A stretch of DNA of 64,000 nucleotides from Ostrinia nubilalis (GCF_963855985.1 NC_087107.1:9936001-10000000); one strand, 5' to 3'. Counted from the stretch's first letter, positions 34,660-46,627 are shown. Notes: generated by a model from the letters alone, not told the origin. A program made the numbers and translations.

Positions 34660-35220
34660 GAGTGACCGGACCTGTGAAGCAACCAGGAAAACTCGAACGG
34701 GCACAACGATCGCTTATTAAGGTCATGTTAAGGAAACCCTTCTTATATCCCACAGAGACTCTCTATAAAGATGCGAATCTAATGACAGTGAGACAGTTGT
34801 TCATCATGCAAGTGGCAATACGACAGCACAAATTCTTAAATTACAACCCTCCCACACAAAAGCCCACAAGTCGTAGGCCGCCAAAAGTTTGTCCTATGTC
34901 TAAACACAACACTGCATTCTTTCGTCGCCATACACCCTTTCTCGAAAAATTTCTGTATAATAAATTAAACACAGCACTAAATATATATCCTAAAATCCTA
35001 TATGAATGTAAGACAATCCTTAGTAATTACTTATTGGAACTAAATTATCACCAAACGGAAGCACTACTTACACAATAACAATCACTATTCTATACAGCAC
35101 GAAGCACACATCCATCTCACACTCACACACTATACTTACACGCTTACACAACACTCATCATCTCGCACACACTCTCTCTCTCTCTCTCTCTCACACACAC
35201 TCACACACACAAGCACACAC

Positions 35221-35287
<67 letters not shown>

Positions 35288-35605
35288 TCCACACTCTCAC
35301 CTCCTGAGTTACTTAGGTTTAGATTATCTTAGATTCTCTGGTATATTTTTATTTCTTTTTCTATATTTGTATTCTAGTTATAAGCAAAATTAAACAATAA
35401 CACACGGTTCGGGCGGAGAGTCTGGAGGCCTGAAATACAGGAATTTCCTAGTTTAGGCTCCAGTCCTCTCCAATGTTATGTGTTTACTTACCCTATTTTC
35501 AACTTAACAACTCTCAACTTCATTATGTAATGCAATATAGTGAACATGTAATGTTGTGGTGGAAATAAAGAATTATTTATTTATTTATTTATTTTATTTA
35601 AAAAA
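34660..35605 (+). mobile_element. LINE 3' end (C-terminal frame, CA repeat, TTTA tail)
   Basis: The frame ends at 35078 and reads KLERAQRSLIKVMLRKPFLY, LTVRQL-like NLMTVRQLFIMQVAI, and ILSNYLLELNYHQTEALLTQ. This is the last domain of a lepidopteran LINE ORF2 after the reverse transcriptase. A long 3' UTR contains the CA microsatellite and ends in AATAAAGAATTATTTATTTA repeats at 35565-35605. Confidence 0.78.
35166..35290. repeat. CT/CA microsatellite
   Basis: A (CT)n run at 35171-35192 followed by an almost pure (CA)n run to about 35284, within a LINE 3' UTR. Confidence 0.95.
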
Positions 35606-35618
35606 AAATATGTATTTT

Positions 35619-35795
35619 AGAGTAGACGCATACCGTTGATTTTCCGTCGGCCGATAGTTTAGTCGGGCAGTTGATCAGTATGGGCATGAATGGGAGTGCG
35701 CACACTACGCCGATTCGATTAGGCCGATTCTTCATACAATTTAAAATCGGGCACAACTATCGGCCAACTAAAAATCAACGGTGTGCGCCTACTCT
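35619..35795. mobile_element. MITE with about 42-bp inverted ends
   Basis: AGAGTAGACGCATACCGTTG at 35619 is mirrored by the end at 35795 (CAACGGTGTGCGCCTACTCT). Both arms also share GGCCGATAGTT. The 177-bp element lies directly after the LINE tail. Confidence 0.72.
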
Positions 35796-36099
35796 TAAGT
35801 GGCTCGTCTTCGAAGAAACAATAGTAAATTTATGAATCGGTAACACTACGCAGAATTTGCTTTCCTTACTATTTCGCTTCTACTCTAAGATTATAATGGT
35901 TTCCTAGAATATAAGTCTTTACAGCACAGTTAAAGCCTCCTGCTTCTAGAAATTTCTGAGTAGTTTTGAAAAGCCTTCAAGAGAGGTCCGCATTATTTCT
36001 AAGTACTTATACTTACTAACAATTTTCAAACCACACTATGTAGATAGAAAACCCGTACCTACTTGTTTTTTTATAAAGCACTGACCCATTTATTGTCCC

Positions 36100-36185
36100 G
36101 AAGCAGTGGTAGGGTTAATACTGGGACTTGTAAAAGTGCTTTTTAAAAGCCTACTTGCAAAAAATAAAATTAATTTTATGAGTTT
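36100..36185 (+). mobile_element. Probable SINE/LINE 3' tail
   Basis: AAGCAGTGGTAGGGTTAATA and CTTGTAAAAGTGCTTTTTAA followed by an A-rich end are typical of a widespread lepidopteran 3' tail. No frame. Confidence 0.4.
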
Positions 36186-36924
36186 TATTAGATTTTTTTG
36201 AACGAACGAAACCCCTGACAAAAGCATAATAAATTATAAATGTCATAATCGTCGCCTATCTGATATTTCTATTATTATTACTCATCATAGGCGAACAGGA
36301 TAGGGCTCTCTTAAATTACAATTTATCAGATCAAACCTGGGCATTTGTTGCTTGTCTCCAAATGGACCTTTAAATTTCTTGGTATCAAATGAAAATTACC
36401 TGACCTAATCGCCCTGAAAGTTCTTTGTCCAAAAGACAAAAGAGTAAATTAAAACAATTTAATAAACCTTTGAAACTTCTAACTGGTTCAGAACAGTCTT
36501 AGAAAACAATGGCGGATATTCTGCGTCTTCAATTTTTGATAGCGCTTATTATAAAGAAGAAAATAAATTTGAAACAGTCTTGAATAAAGAAGGAATAAAA
36601 ATAATAAAAAAGTTACACGCAGTTTAATTGCTTGCGGCTACGAGTCTTCAGGAGATTCTGAAGATATATTTTTATCGTAAAAATACAATAGAATAAACAT
36701 TTGTTAGAAGCTTTTAAAAATCAAAACAAAAAACTCTCTTAAGACTGTCTGTCACTACTAAGTATTTTATGATTCGGCCAAAAAGTCAAGAAAATCAACA
36801 TACTTAATCGATTCAAAAATTGTAACTAAAGCAACTAAATATTGGTTGACTGACGATATCTATCGCCGAACCATTGAAAGGTGAATAAACTATAACGGAA
36901 AACACGTTTCGGTAAGTAAAATGA

Positions 36925-36995
36925 AGGACACTCACCTGCTAGATGGACCGACGACCTCAAGAATATAACTGTCAGCGACTGGATGAAAAAATTTG
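36925..36995 (+). mobile_element. RTE-like C-terminal fragment
   Basis: The plus strand encodes SPARWTDDLKNITVSDWMKK, equivalent to the RWTDDL-KVAG-WM motif of the other RTE tails here. A related minus-strand reading occurs near 28563-28615. Confidence 0.5.
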
Positions 36996-37765
36996 ATATC
37001 GTACTTATGAGACTTCTTGAAGCCATTGGCATTCTTTTAAACAGCAGAGAATTATATTCAACTGAATTCCTAAAATTTTTCGCCTGAAACACAGGTTCTT
37101 AACCTAGTTCAGGCTACAAAAGACTCTGAACTAAGTATTTATGTAAACTCTAGCATAATAAGTTCTTATAATGCTTTTATTTTAATGAATAAACTAATTA
37201 TTTATTATTTATCTATTTAGAAAATCGTTAAATACCCAGGTCCGGATCTACCATATGGCTTTTTGGGCCCAGGGCCCCGTTTATTCAAGGGATACGCGCC
37301 ACACACGTGTCGTGTATCCCGTGGCGGCCACTCGCTACAGTAGTGTTCGCGACTCGCCACTATAAAAAATATATTTTAAAGTGTGTTAGTCGCCATCCCT
37401 GGCCACCGGTGGCTGTGGTCGGTGGCCACTCACGGTCTGGCCCTGTAAATACCTATTTCTTGTATACTCATCTAGTTAAAACCAAAATCGCCTAAACAAA
37501 AAACGAAACATTTCCCCAAGATAAATAAATAGCACTTACCCTGAAAATACGAAAAGTACGAGTCTCGCGAATCTCATTAGGATCGAAAAGGTGACAGGAT
37601 GACACAAAATGATTTACGGGGACATTAATGTAGGTATAAAACGACGTTGCTGTGATTCCTTGGGGGGAGAAAGTCAAAAGGTTTTAGGCTGGAGCTGTTT
37701 TTTGGTTTCTATTTCACTTGTCAAGTTTGGTGTATATTAGACCAACCTCTATAGGTCAAACATTT

Positions 37766-37888
37766 AACTCAGTGAGTAGCGGCACGCGAGAGGTGATTTT
37801 GACATAATTATAACGTGACAGAGCATATTTAGCTTACATTTGACGTAACAAAAACATCCTCCCGTGGCGTTCCCATAATGACTGAGTT
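37766..37888. mobile_element. Possible MITE (AACTCAGT ends)
   Basis: AACTCAGT at 37766 and ACTGAGTT at 37881-37888 face each other, with a second matching block (GAGAGG / CCTCCC). TTA/TAA flanks both sides. The arms are short, so this is tentative. Confidence 0.4.
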
Positions 37889-38208
37889 ATAAGTTGTAAC
37901 AATGTGTTTAAGTATGTTTTTTATGATCTGTCTGACGGACTAAATAAAATTTCGAATTCATTACTCAGTCATCATCCCATCTTGTGAGAATTTATATTGA
38001 ATTGACATTTTGACCGCCTCAATGGATAATGTAAGATATTATCTTTATAATTTAATATCTATATCCTTGCCTTGGTTCGATTTCTAGTAGGGGCATAATA
38101 TTTTTTGCTCTCTTTGGTTAGCCAGTTCCTCTGTGACACGTTTTAGGATTGTTAATTACCTAGTCCAATGATTGGCAGACTTTGTGAAATTATTCCAGTA
38201 ACGTCAAG

Positions 38209-38350
38209 CAGGGCAGGCCTCCTACTAGGTGGACCGACGATCTGGCAAAGGTCGGAAGAGCCTGGATGCGGGCAGCGCAGGACCGTTCATTGTGGAAAAC
38301 CTTGGGGAAGGCCTTTGTCCAGGTAGACGTCATTTGGCTGAAACGAACGA
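38209..38350 (+). mobile_element. RTE LINE 3' end fragment
   Basis: The plus strand encodes TRWTDDLAKVGRAWMRAAQD and WKTLGKAFVQVDVIWLKRTN, the extreme C-terminus of an RTE ORF. Matching minus-strand versions are at 40963-41260 and 61013-61210. Confidence 0.75.
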
Positions 38351-38644
38351 ACTTCAAGCAGCATTTGCTAATATTGACTCTAAATGTTTAAAGTTATAAA
38401 TATGGAAGCCTAAAAGATAATTAAGTAAAGCCTAAATCCTACACAATTAAACCAGCTAATGAATTTTGTTTCTTATCTGCCGAAGTTTAAATTAATGGAG
38501 TTTTGATTTATGGGCAATATTAGGATAGTCTAGTTAAGGCTACCTTTCCACAGAAGTGGAGCTTATAAAAAATATATTTTTCAAAATACAGATGTCATCT
38601 TCGCTTCGATTCAGTGGAATCAGTATAAGCTTAGTTGACAAGAA

Positions 38645-38876
38645 TCTATCTATCTATATTCAAAATATATTATATAACTCAAAGGTGACTGACTGACTGA
38701 CTGACATAGTGATCTATCAACGCACAGCCCAAACCAATGGACGGATCGGGCTGAAATTTGGCATGCAGGTAGATGTAATGACGTTGGCATCCGCTAAGAA
38801 AGGATTTTACGAAACTCCACCCCTAAGAGGGTAAGACGGGATCCACGCGTAGGTACGAAGTCGCGGGCGGTACTAG
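38645..38876 (+). mobile_element. Helitron-like element, subfamily D
   Basis: It begins TCTATCTATCTATATTCAAA, contains CTGACTGACTGACTGACATA and GGCTGAAATTTGGCATGCAG, and ends GGATCCACGCGTAGGTACGA...CTAG (38873-38876). It is followed immediately by another copy. Confidence 0.65.
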
Positions 38877-39046
38877 TATAATATAAAAGCGAAAAATCAC
38901 TGACTGACTCACTCATCACGAAATCTCAGAAACTAAAAGTGCTAGGAGTCTCAAATTTTGCATGGGGGGGCCTTTTAGAACGTTTCGAACGAACGATTTT
39001 CCAAAATTCAATCCCTAAGTAAAACGAAGTCGCGGGCGGCCGCTAG
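38877..39046 (+). mobile_element. Helitron-like element, subfamily C, tandem copy
   Basis: It directly abuts the CTAG of the previous element, starts TATAATATAAAAGCGAAAAA, and ends GCGGGCGGCCGCTAG (CTAG 39043-39046) followed by T. Its body matches 32420-32619. Confidence 0.65.
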
Positions 39047-39140
39047 TTACATTTAAATGTAAAGCTTATCTGGCCAGAACGGAGCTTGGTCATGGTGAGT
39101 GAGGTATAGTGACATGCAAGTGTCGTAGTTGTTGTTGTCG

Positions 39141-39197
39141 TAGTTTGACAGATTTTTGACGTTTGTCAAAGTTAGATTAAGATGGTGCAACCCAGCC
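39141..39197. mobile_element. GGCTGAGTTGCACC-type MITE, copy 5 (right half)
   Basis: AGTTTGACAGATTTTTGACG through GGTGCAACCCAGCC, followed by TTA. The left half is missing. Confidence 0.6.
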
Positions 39198-39536
39198 TTA
39201 ATATAGATACCTACGTTGAATTCACCAGCCTGTTGTTAAATGAAGATAAGTAACATAAAATTCTTCAAAACTACAGCATTCTACAGTAAAAAGGCATGCT
39301 ACATTTCGGGTACCAAACAGTTCCACGGCAAATCCAATCCCAAGAACGGAATGGCCCGAGACAGTTCCATTTGTTGGAAGTTGGAACCCAGTTCGAAGTA
39401 TGTTGTAAACTGTGTTACAGATCTCCTGACCGGTGCTTAGATTTTTTTAAATACTGACTGAAACTTGAATCGAAAAATTTGACAAACATTTTGTTGCGTG
39501 TGAATCACTAGGACGCTTCATTTCACGCATGCTGAC

Positions 39537-39816
39537 GCCCGTATTCACAAACATTACTATGAGGCCTCACAGTGCGAGTGGACACACAGGGTAACATATT
39601 ATCCAATCAAAAGCTCTATTCAACGCTGTGCGTTCGATTTGCTGCTTCACTAAAGCAAGCATCGTTTGTGAATAAATATGCTGAATCAAGGTTATTTTGT
39701 AACTAATGCAAAAGGAGAGTTAATATCGATGTGAGATGCGAGTTTTTTTGTTTTATGTTCACCCTGTGCGTCCATGCGCACTGTGCGACCTCATAGTAAT
39801 GTTTGTGAATACGGGC
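39537..39816. mobile_element. MITE with GCCCGTATTCACAAACATTA ends
   Basis: The left end GCCCGTATTCACAAACATTA at 39537 is mirrored at 39797-39816. A further matching block (CACAGTGCG / CGCACTGTG) follows inside. A shorter relative is at 53784-53936. No frame. Confidence 0.78.
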
Positions 39817-40204
39817 GAGATCAAGGACTAATAAAAGTCATTACAATACTTTCCCTTTACATATTAGTGGGACAAATTTGGGTGGATTAATAGATTGATG
39901 TGACTTTTTCACGAAAAATAATGAAACGATTTTGATATAACTCTATTCTACTATAATATACATTAAAATAATTAATTAGGCTACTGTGCTCTTTATAATG
40001 ATATTGAGTTAATTGACCAAATTAAAATTGTAGTTGGCCGCATTTTGTCAAAATATTAATTCAATTCATCATCACTATTTATCAGTCCCCTATGGGATTT
40101 GAACCTGTAACCGCAGGTAGTTAAATAGGAAAACCGCAGACAGGTGGCATTATATGTTAATGTCCAGATATTATTTTATAAATTAACATTAATGTGGTAG
40201 GTAG

Positions 40205-40239
40205 TAAATCCCAACTAATATTATAAATGCGAAAGTAAC

Positions 40240-40296
<57 letters not shown>

Positions 40297-40477
40297 TACG
40301 CTTTCCTGCTTAAACCTCGCAACCGATTTTGATGAAATTTGGCATAGAGATAGTTTGAGTCCCGGGAAAGAACATAGGATAGTTTTTATCCCGGTTTTTG
40401 AAACAGGGACGCGCGCGATAAAGTTTTTCTGTGACAGACAAAATTCCACGCGGGCGAAGCCGCGGGCGGAAAGCTAG
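40205..40477 (+). mobile_element. Helitron-like element, subfamily B, with (CTGT)14
   Basis: It starts with CTAATATTATAAATGCGAAA, has a (CTGT) run at 40241-40296, the conserved body AACCGATTTTGATGAAATTT and AGTCCCGGGAAAG, and the hairpin CGCGG/CCGCG before CTAG (40474-40477) and T. A frame of repeated TDRQ residues on the minus strand is the microsatellite read through. Confidence 0.7.
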
Positions 40478-40962
40478 TTACTTATAAAAAACCTGGCTGT
40501 AATCAGAAAACTTCGATTTATTGTTACGAAAATAAAATTACTGTAACTTAATTATTTTTGGTAACGAACAAAAGGTCTATTTTGAGGTAATTACAATATT
40601 CGGTACATTAAAGCCATGAACGTAATCGTAATTAGCAGAACTATCACGAAAACCAACAATGCCGAATGTTACCTCGTCAAATAGGTACAGTAACTTTATT
40701 ACTTTTATATAACCCCACAATACCGCAACAATATTTGTTATTTTATTACCTATTTTGCCAAATTCACAGCAACTGGTGTGTGAAAATGCTTTTACTGCGT
40801 TCACATAAATCACTCTTGTTTGAAACTATACCACTAAATCACGTTACTAGTTTTATGAAAGTCGAAAGTTGTGAAAATGTTTTTTCGGGGTCACATATTT
40901 TTGACATTCACTCGTATTCTTAAATGTGTGTATTAAATAGAAAAGCCTTATTCGCTTTTTCG

Positions 40963-41260
40963 TTCGTTTCAGCCGAAAGACGTCTACTGCTGGACAAAGG
41001 TCTCCCCCAAGGATTTCCACAAAGACCGGTCCTGCGCCGCTCGCATCCAGGCACCACCCGCGACCTTCACCAGATCGTCTGTCCACCTAGTGGGAGGCCT
41101 GCCCGCGCTACGTCTTCCGGCTCGTGGTCGCTACTCAAGAACTTTCCTGCCAAACCAGCCATTAGCTCTAGGAGCTATGTGCACTACCCTAAGCGATTCT
41201 GCGGGCTATGTCAGTCACTTTAGTTCTCCTGCCGATCTCCTCATTTCTGATTCGAAAGAA
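40963..41260 (-). mobile_element. RTE LINE 3' end fragment
   Basis: Minus-strand tail beginning at the 3' end with GAACGAACG/AAACGAACG-like sequence (40963) and encoding the RWTDDLVKVAGGAW region near 41060, with RIGRRTKVTDIARRI-like sequence near 41200-41240. Decayed. Confidence 0.72.
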
Positions 41261-41585
41261 AGCCTTATTAAATAAATAAATTACCATCACCATTCACGTA
41301 TGGGTATTTCATCCAATTTAAATTACATTCTTTATCAGAGTTTTTTTTCGTTTCTACCTTCATACATATGCATGAGGGAGTTAGATTTTAACCAAATCAT
41401 GCTTATTTAACCCCAATGCTCACTGGTAAAAGTTACTTCATCGTTTTCCTCGCTTATATGTAAATTGGAAGGTAGCATTCCAGGCGATATGATAATTTCA
41501 CTTTACTAGCTTATGGCCGTGGCTTTGTGTGCTTTTCGGTCTTGAAATGTAGACTATTCTGTTAATAGAAAGAAAGAAAGAAATG

Positions 41586-42038
41586 TACAGTCGCGGAATG
41601 AAAAGGTTCGTCAGTTTTCAAATTGATTCCTTCAACGAATCGCGAGCACATATTACCTTTTTAAACTATGTTACAGAATAATCTCGAGTTAGAGAAAATA
41701 ATCTTTAGCTGTTCGTCAGTAAAGTTCAAAACTATTCAGATCAAAGTTGTTTGACGATTTATCTTGTCAAGAAGATTATTATGATTGATAAACTAAAACC
41801 TTCTTGTTGGTTCAACCTGCCATTATTATTTCTATTAAAAAACTACATTTTGTAACATTGCACTGATAGGATAGATAAATAAACAAGCAAAACCTTATCC
41901 GTTAGCAAACGTCATATTTATTTAAATGTTAGCAGCACTCTTTCTTGCACGGTTATGTTGGCAGGTTTGACTCTTACAGTATCTAGTGCAAGCGAAAACC
42001 GACACTAAGGTGACGAACCTTTTCATTCCGCGACTGTA
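41586..42038. mobile_element. TIR element with TACAGTCGCGGAATG ends
   Basis: TACAGTCGCGGAATGAAAAG at 41586 is mirrored exactly at the right end (42038), about 29 bp in all. A TA at each end fits Tc1/mariner-type insertion. The interior (453 bp) has no transposase; a minus-strand frame from 41922 runs through the TIR and is not credible as a gene. Confidence 0.78.
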
Positions 42039-42344
42039 CTTTTCTTGGTTTTTCAAAGGCTGAATATAATTATGATGATTCATCCGACCGATTCCGACTC
42101 CTAAAGGTACATTTGCAGTATCGCCTGCGGTAGCAATCTGCAGTTCATATTGGATTTGTAGGTACTTGGTATTATACATACATATACCATCTTGGCGCCG
42201 CGGCGCTGATGCGCCCGAAAGACAGAAGTACACAGTGTATGATACAGGGCAGAATGTACACAGTGCTTGAAACATACAAGCTTACATTATATTTTTTCCC
42301 ATGTCATGTCAAAAAATATAAACTTACATCAATCTTTTAAACTG

Positions 42345-42460
42345 CGATCTCCAACCCGCCTGCCAAGCATGGGGATTATGGCAAATCCCTCCACTATAGT
42401 GGAGGGGGTTCATAGTCAAGCAGTGGACTGTAAAGAGCTGTTGATGATGATGATGATGTC
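42345..42460 (+). mobile_element. RTE-type 3' tail with GAT repeats
   Basis: CAAGCAGTGGACTGTAAAGA followed by (GAT)n at 42442-42458, as at 46200 and 52838. A small palindrome (CCCTCCACTATAGTGGAGGG) lies at 42389-42408. Confidence 0.6.
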
Positions 42461-42467
42461 AAAAATT

Positions 42468-42492
42468 ACATATTTTTTTCCGTCAGGTAAGT
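42468..42492 (+). promoter_or_regulatory. Recursive-splice-like site
   Basis: A pyrimidine tract (TATTTTTTTCCGTCAG) ends in AG at 42485-42486 and is followed at once by GTAAGT. A 3' splice site joined directly to a 5' splice site is the form of ratcheting points in long insect introns. It is on the same strand as the exon at 704-789. Inference only. Confidence 0.35.
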
Positions 42493-43040
42493 AGTCAGTG
42501 ATGAAAAAAGTTTTAAAAATGTTAAAACTTAACTTTAAAAATTATGAAGATACTTTTCATCCTCACCTAATTAGATAACCATCTTTATTATCTCATTAAT
42601 TATTTCAGTCGGATATTTTAAAAGTTCCCTCAATCCAGTTAGCGGTGTTACAGTTCCCTTTATTACGTTAACGCTCCCCTTCTTATTGCTTTTGGGAAAC
42701 ATATAGATGCAAATTGGCTTAATATCCCCCTTTGGAAAGGGGATACGCCCCGTACTGATCTGCACAGGGGTGGATTTAGGGTCCCGGTGGGCCCTTTGGT
42801 AATGATTACGTTAAATTAATAAGCATAAGCAGCTTTACTAAAACCTTATTGTTTTGTTTATGTTTCAAGGAATGTGTTTGAAGGTGGTTGTTTAAAAACT
42901 AACCTCTTATCGTAGCGTATCGGATTAAAATTTTGGTACGACTTGGATTAAGATTTTGGAAGAACAAATTAGTAAGGGGCATTTTCACTAAAACACAAAA
43001 ATTAAAAGAATTAAAAAAAAACAACTTGAAAAAATCTAAC

Positions 43041-43070
43041 TGCCTAAGGCGGGAATCGAACCCACGAAGT
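43041..43070 (-). repeat. tRNA-like 3' half (SINE-type repeat)
   Basis: On the minus strand, GTGGGTTCGATTCCCGCCTT then AGGCAGTTAGATTTTTT repeats the end and downstream sequence of the tRNA-like copy at 31178. The 5' half is missing. Confidence 0.5.
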
Positions 43071-43269
43071 AGAATTGCCATTTAGTTTTATTTTTAAACA
43101 AGTTTAATATTCATAAGATTACCTAACGCATCTGATATTTTATGCAGATGATGATACTTATTAACTGCTTAATACTTACTTACACTCTTGTTAAAACTGA
43201 TTTAAAGGGACACATCAGCACTTCTGATCAGCAGGGAGTAAATTTAACCCAATATCTTAGCATTAATCT

Positions 43270-43475
43270 ATACAGTTAGACAGACGTCTGTCTTGCTTTC
43301 ACGCCTAAACTACTGAACCGATTTTGATGAAATTTGCCATATATCTCTATGTTTGAGTCCCGGGAAAGGACATAGGATAGCTTTTATCCGGATTTTTGAA
43401 ACAGGGACGCGCGCGATGTAGTGTTTCTGTAACAGACAAAATTCCACGCTTGCGAAGCCGCGGGCGGAAAGCTAG
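43270..43475 (+). mobile_element. Helitron-like element, subfamily B
   Basis: Body and 3' hairpin match 40205-40477 and 46628-46852; CTAG at 43472-43475, then T. The 5' end is shortened and the CTGT run almost lost. Confidence 0.62.
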
Positions 43476-44217
43476 TTTCAAAATATGCCACCAACAGAAA
43501 AACGAGGTATATGGACTAAATGAAAATGTCCTTTCCAAACAATCAAAACAGTGAAATGCTAGCCTTATTCGCAAATCTTGTTACATTTCATGGCGTCTCT
43601 ATCAACCTCCAATCCGGCTCTGCTATCCAGCGAGAATAATTTCGTTAAGCTCATATTTTCGGTTAAAATTCAATTTATGGTTAGTTCGTAATCACCCCAG
43701 TTCCAATTAGTGGGTGAATGAAACTGTGGCGTGAGACGGTACGTTTTTCTTTATTTTTCACTCTTGCGTAATGTTGGGAATAGTCGACAATTTGACTTTG
43801 TAAAATGTCGATACAGTTATTTGTATCGACTATGCCTTTTTTCATCTTCGTACAAAACGTCATTTACACGAAACACAAATAGAACTTTGGGTATTTTGTT
43901 TTAGCTTAGAGAGCCCAGGTCTTTAAAATTACTCAATGTAAAAGTAACACCAAATAGTAACTGGCCACATTCAACTTTAAGCCCAGAATAAGCAGTGAAG
44001 ATAAGTTAGCAGAATATTTTATAGAACTCGAAAAATATCACCTACAGGTGGATATACAACAGAGCATTCATTTCTGGATTCTTACGAGTGATACAACGGG
44101 TAAAAACTTAGATTCCAAAGCACGTTTGGTTCGTGAAAGGGTGATAGAGCGGCTCGTTCCATTATTACAAGAAAAAGGTCTATACTCACCTTAAGATATC
44201 TTAATAAGTATTACCTT

Positions 44218-44460
44218 TTAGCGCTTCTGCACACAACGCCGCCACCGCGCCGCCGCCGTGCCGCCCCCGCGCCTTTGCACTGTTTATACGCGCCGCGTGA
44301 AGGCCGCTGCCGCTCCGCCGCCGCGCCGCTGACGAAATTATGCTTTGATGGCGCGGTGGCGACGCGGCGGCGGGCTTTACTCGGTGCGTATGAACAGTGT
44401 AGGGGCGCGGCAACGGCGTGGCGGCGGCGCGGTGGCGGCGTCGTGTGCAGGAGCGCTTAA
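44218..44460. mobile_element. GC-rich palindromic MITE
   Basis: The left arm from 44218 (TTTAGCGCTTCTGCACAC) through CGCCGCCACCGCGCCGCCGC mirrors the right arm ending at 44460 over about 85 bp. The block is strikingly GC- and CpG-rich against its surroundings. The frames through it on both strands are low-complexity Ala/Arg/Pro artefacts. Confidence 0.75.
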
Positions 44461-46199
44461 GTGCCCTTGTTCATACTTAGTACAATAAAATCGTAAAACG
44501 ATATCTTGGAAGTGAAAAAGTATAAATGTGTCGATAGTAGTCATCGATAATTCGCACAACCCACATCACTATTCTTGCCGTCGAGTTTTCAACACCCGCC
44601 GGGATGATTTTTCGTTTCAAATAATGATTTTCGCTCGTAATGAATTGTCTTTGTGCATTTTTTGGAACTTTTGTCTAGATTTTGGTTTTTGTTGTATCCA
44701 AGCCATTGTTAGGGCTAACAAAAGCTTTTGATACAGTTCTTTAAAATCGTTAAACTAGTACAAAAAGTACGTACCTATATGGTTTTATGTAGCTTAAATA
44801 GATTTCATTTCATTTTGTAATAAATACTATTTAAGTATTTTAAATGAGTTATATTGAAACAAAGACAGAGTTCTCAGAATTGTCAAGCAATTATTTATAG
44901 CTAACACTCAAGACGGTCTCTAAAACAGCTAAATTATGTGCAACAACTTATCAAGACAGACTATGCATGGCTCCCATCAAATAACCCTTGGAGTAAAGGG
45001 GCCAAAATGAATATTAAGCAACCCTGTATAATGTGAGATAGCGTTCAAGCTATAAAGCAAGAAGGTCAACCGAACCGCTGGCAATTTTTACTTGAAATTA
45101 CTTATAAAGGCTACGAAGAAGTTACGGCCGTTGATATTTGGTATTTTAAGCCCCAAAAGACGTTTAAGGCTTTTAAAGGCATCCCATAAAGGAAGCCATA
45201 ACGCTCCGATAGTATTCGAAATATTTTTATGTAGTAATAATATGGGGACGATGGAAAAAATACGTTGAAAGATAATAATAATATTCGCATAAAATGTGGT
45301 CGGACCTTGGGAGCCAAAACGTGGAATATGACATTAAAGTTGATCCTTCTTCTTCATCTCATATGTTTTAATCTTGAACCAAATCATTCAGCAGAAGACT
45401 AAAGTTATGGACTTAGTCGAAAAAAGGTAAAAAACAGAACTAATGAAAGTTGAAATAAATGGTATCTCTATTGAAAAACACGTTACGGGAAACGTATTGT
45501 ACAAAACATGAAAGCTCTATGAACTGACTTCAAGAACAGAGCTTATTAATTACAATTTTTTTTAAATGTATTTGATCGCAATCACATATAATGTTATGAG
45601 AGATTGAGTTGTTGTATTATTATTTAATTATGAAAGAAAATAAAAAATATGAGTCTAATATTTTCTAATTATCTGTCTGACGGACAAATAATTGGAATTT
45701 TGTCATCTAGCCTATTAGCCATAATGCGCGTAGAGGGATTCATGGTATGAACTGAAATAGAAATACCTATTTGGTCAACAATACATAATTATTATTATAC
45801 ACATGTTTAACTCAATCAGTGAGATATTGTATATGATTGTAAATGCATGATTCAAACTATTATGACGACACGATAAAGTGTTTTATTTCACGTTCATAAT
45901 GCTTTTTGCCCTCGAATCCGAGACTAGATCGTATCAAAATTAATGAGCTGTTAATATGATCAGATACGAGTATGCGAGCATTAAAACTTCTAAAATAGCT
46001 CTAAACTTTATAGTTATAGTGATTTTACGATCTTTTTAATTTCTCTTTACGTGTCATTTTATGATGTTCGATTTTATGGTGAAATTTTAGTGCGTTTGAA
46101 AAGCCTTTAAAATGTTATGTCTAATATAAAATTTTATATGCTTTAGATTATAAATCTGATAATTTACATAATGAAAATTAATAACAATCATACTGAACT
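44461..46199. other. No supported gene
   Basis: AT-rich. A TATAAATG sequence at 44520 and ATCGATAA near 44543 are promoter-like words, but without exon or initiator support. Nothing else. Confidence 0.35.
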
Positions 46200-46325
46200 A
46201 CGGCCTCATGGAGGTAGAAAAAAGCGCTGGATGCAGGCCGCTACCAACCGGGCGATGTGGTAATCATTGGGAGAGGCCTATGTTCAGCAGTGGAGGTTTT
46301 GTGGCTGAAATGTTGATGATGATGA
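46200..46325 (+). mobile_element. RTE 3' end fragment with GAT repeats
   Basis: GCGCTGGATGCAGGCCGCTA, GAGAGGCCTATGTTCAGCAG and a terminal (GAT)n. It corresponds to the last residues of RTE (WMQAATNRAMW) and the 3' tail. Nearly identical wording recurs at 52838. Confidence 0.72.
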
Positions 46326-46627
46326 TATTAATATTTTTTTTTACATTATCTTGATTTCAAAATTCTTCCTGTACTAAATTGCAGATATTATTTATAACAT
46401 TTAATTAATAATAAAAAAGGGAGTTTTTCTTTTGTACGTCTCTAAAGTATTATGGATTTTCAGACTACCCTCAGGCTCTACTTATTTTTTGTAATCAAAT
46501 ATCAAATACATGCTCTACGTCCATTTCTTAATAGTCTATTGTGCTTAGACTCCCCATTTCTTGATGGCAATGTTGGAATATCCATCTGTTATGTAATAAA
46601 TACGATATAAGACCATGTCAAGCTAAA

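Noticed and set aside
37492..37677. Minus-strand 61-codon frame with a donor-like GGTAAGT at 37545
   Set aside because: No ATG start, no acceptor or initiator upstream, and no recognisable family.
40189..40449. Minus-strand frame with repeated TDRQ residues
   Set aside because: Read-through of the (CTGT)n microsatellite in a Helitron-like element.
41922..42275. 117-codon minus-strand frame
   Set aside because: It runs through the TIR of the 41586-42038 element and has no recognisable domain.
44201..44559. Ala/Arg/Pro-rich frames on both strands
   Set aside because: They fall inside a GC-rich palindrome; composition and mirror symmetry explain them.
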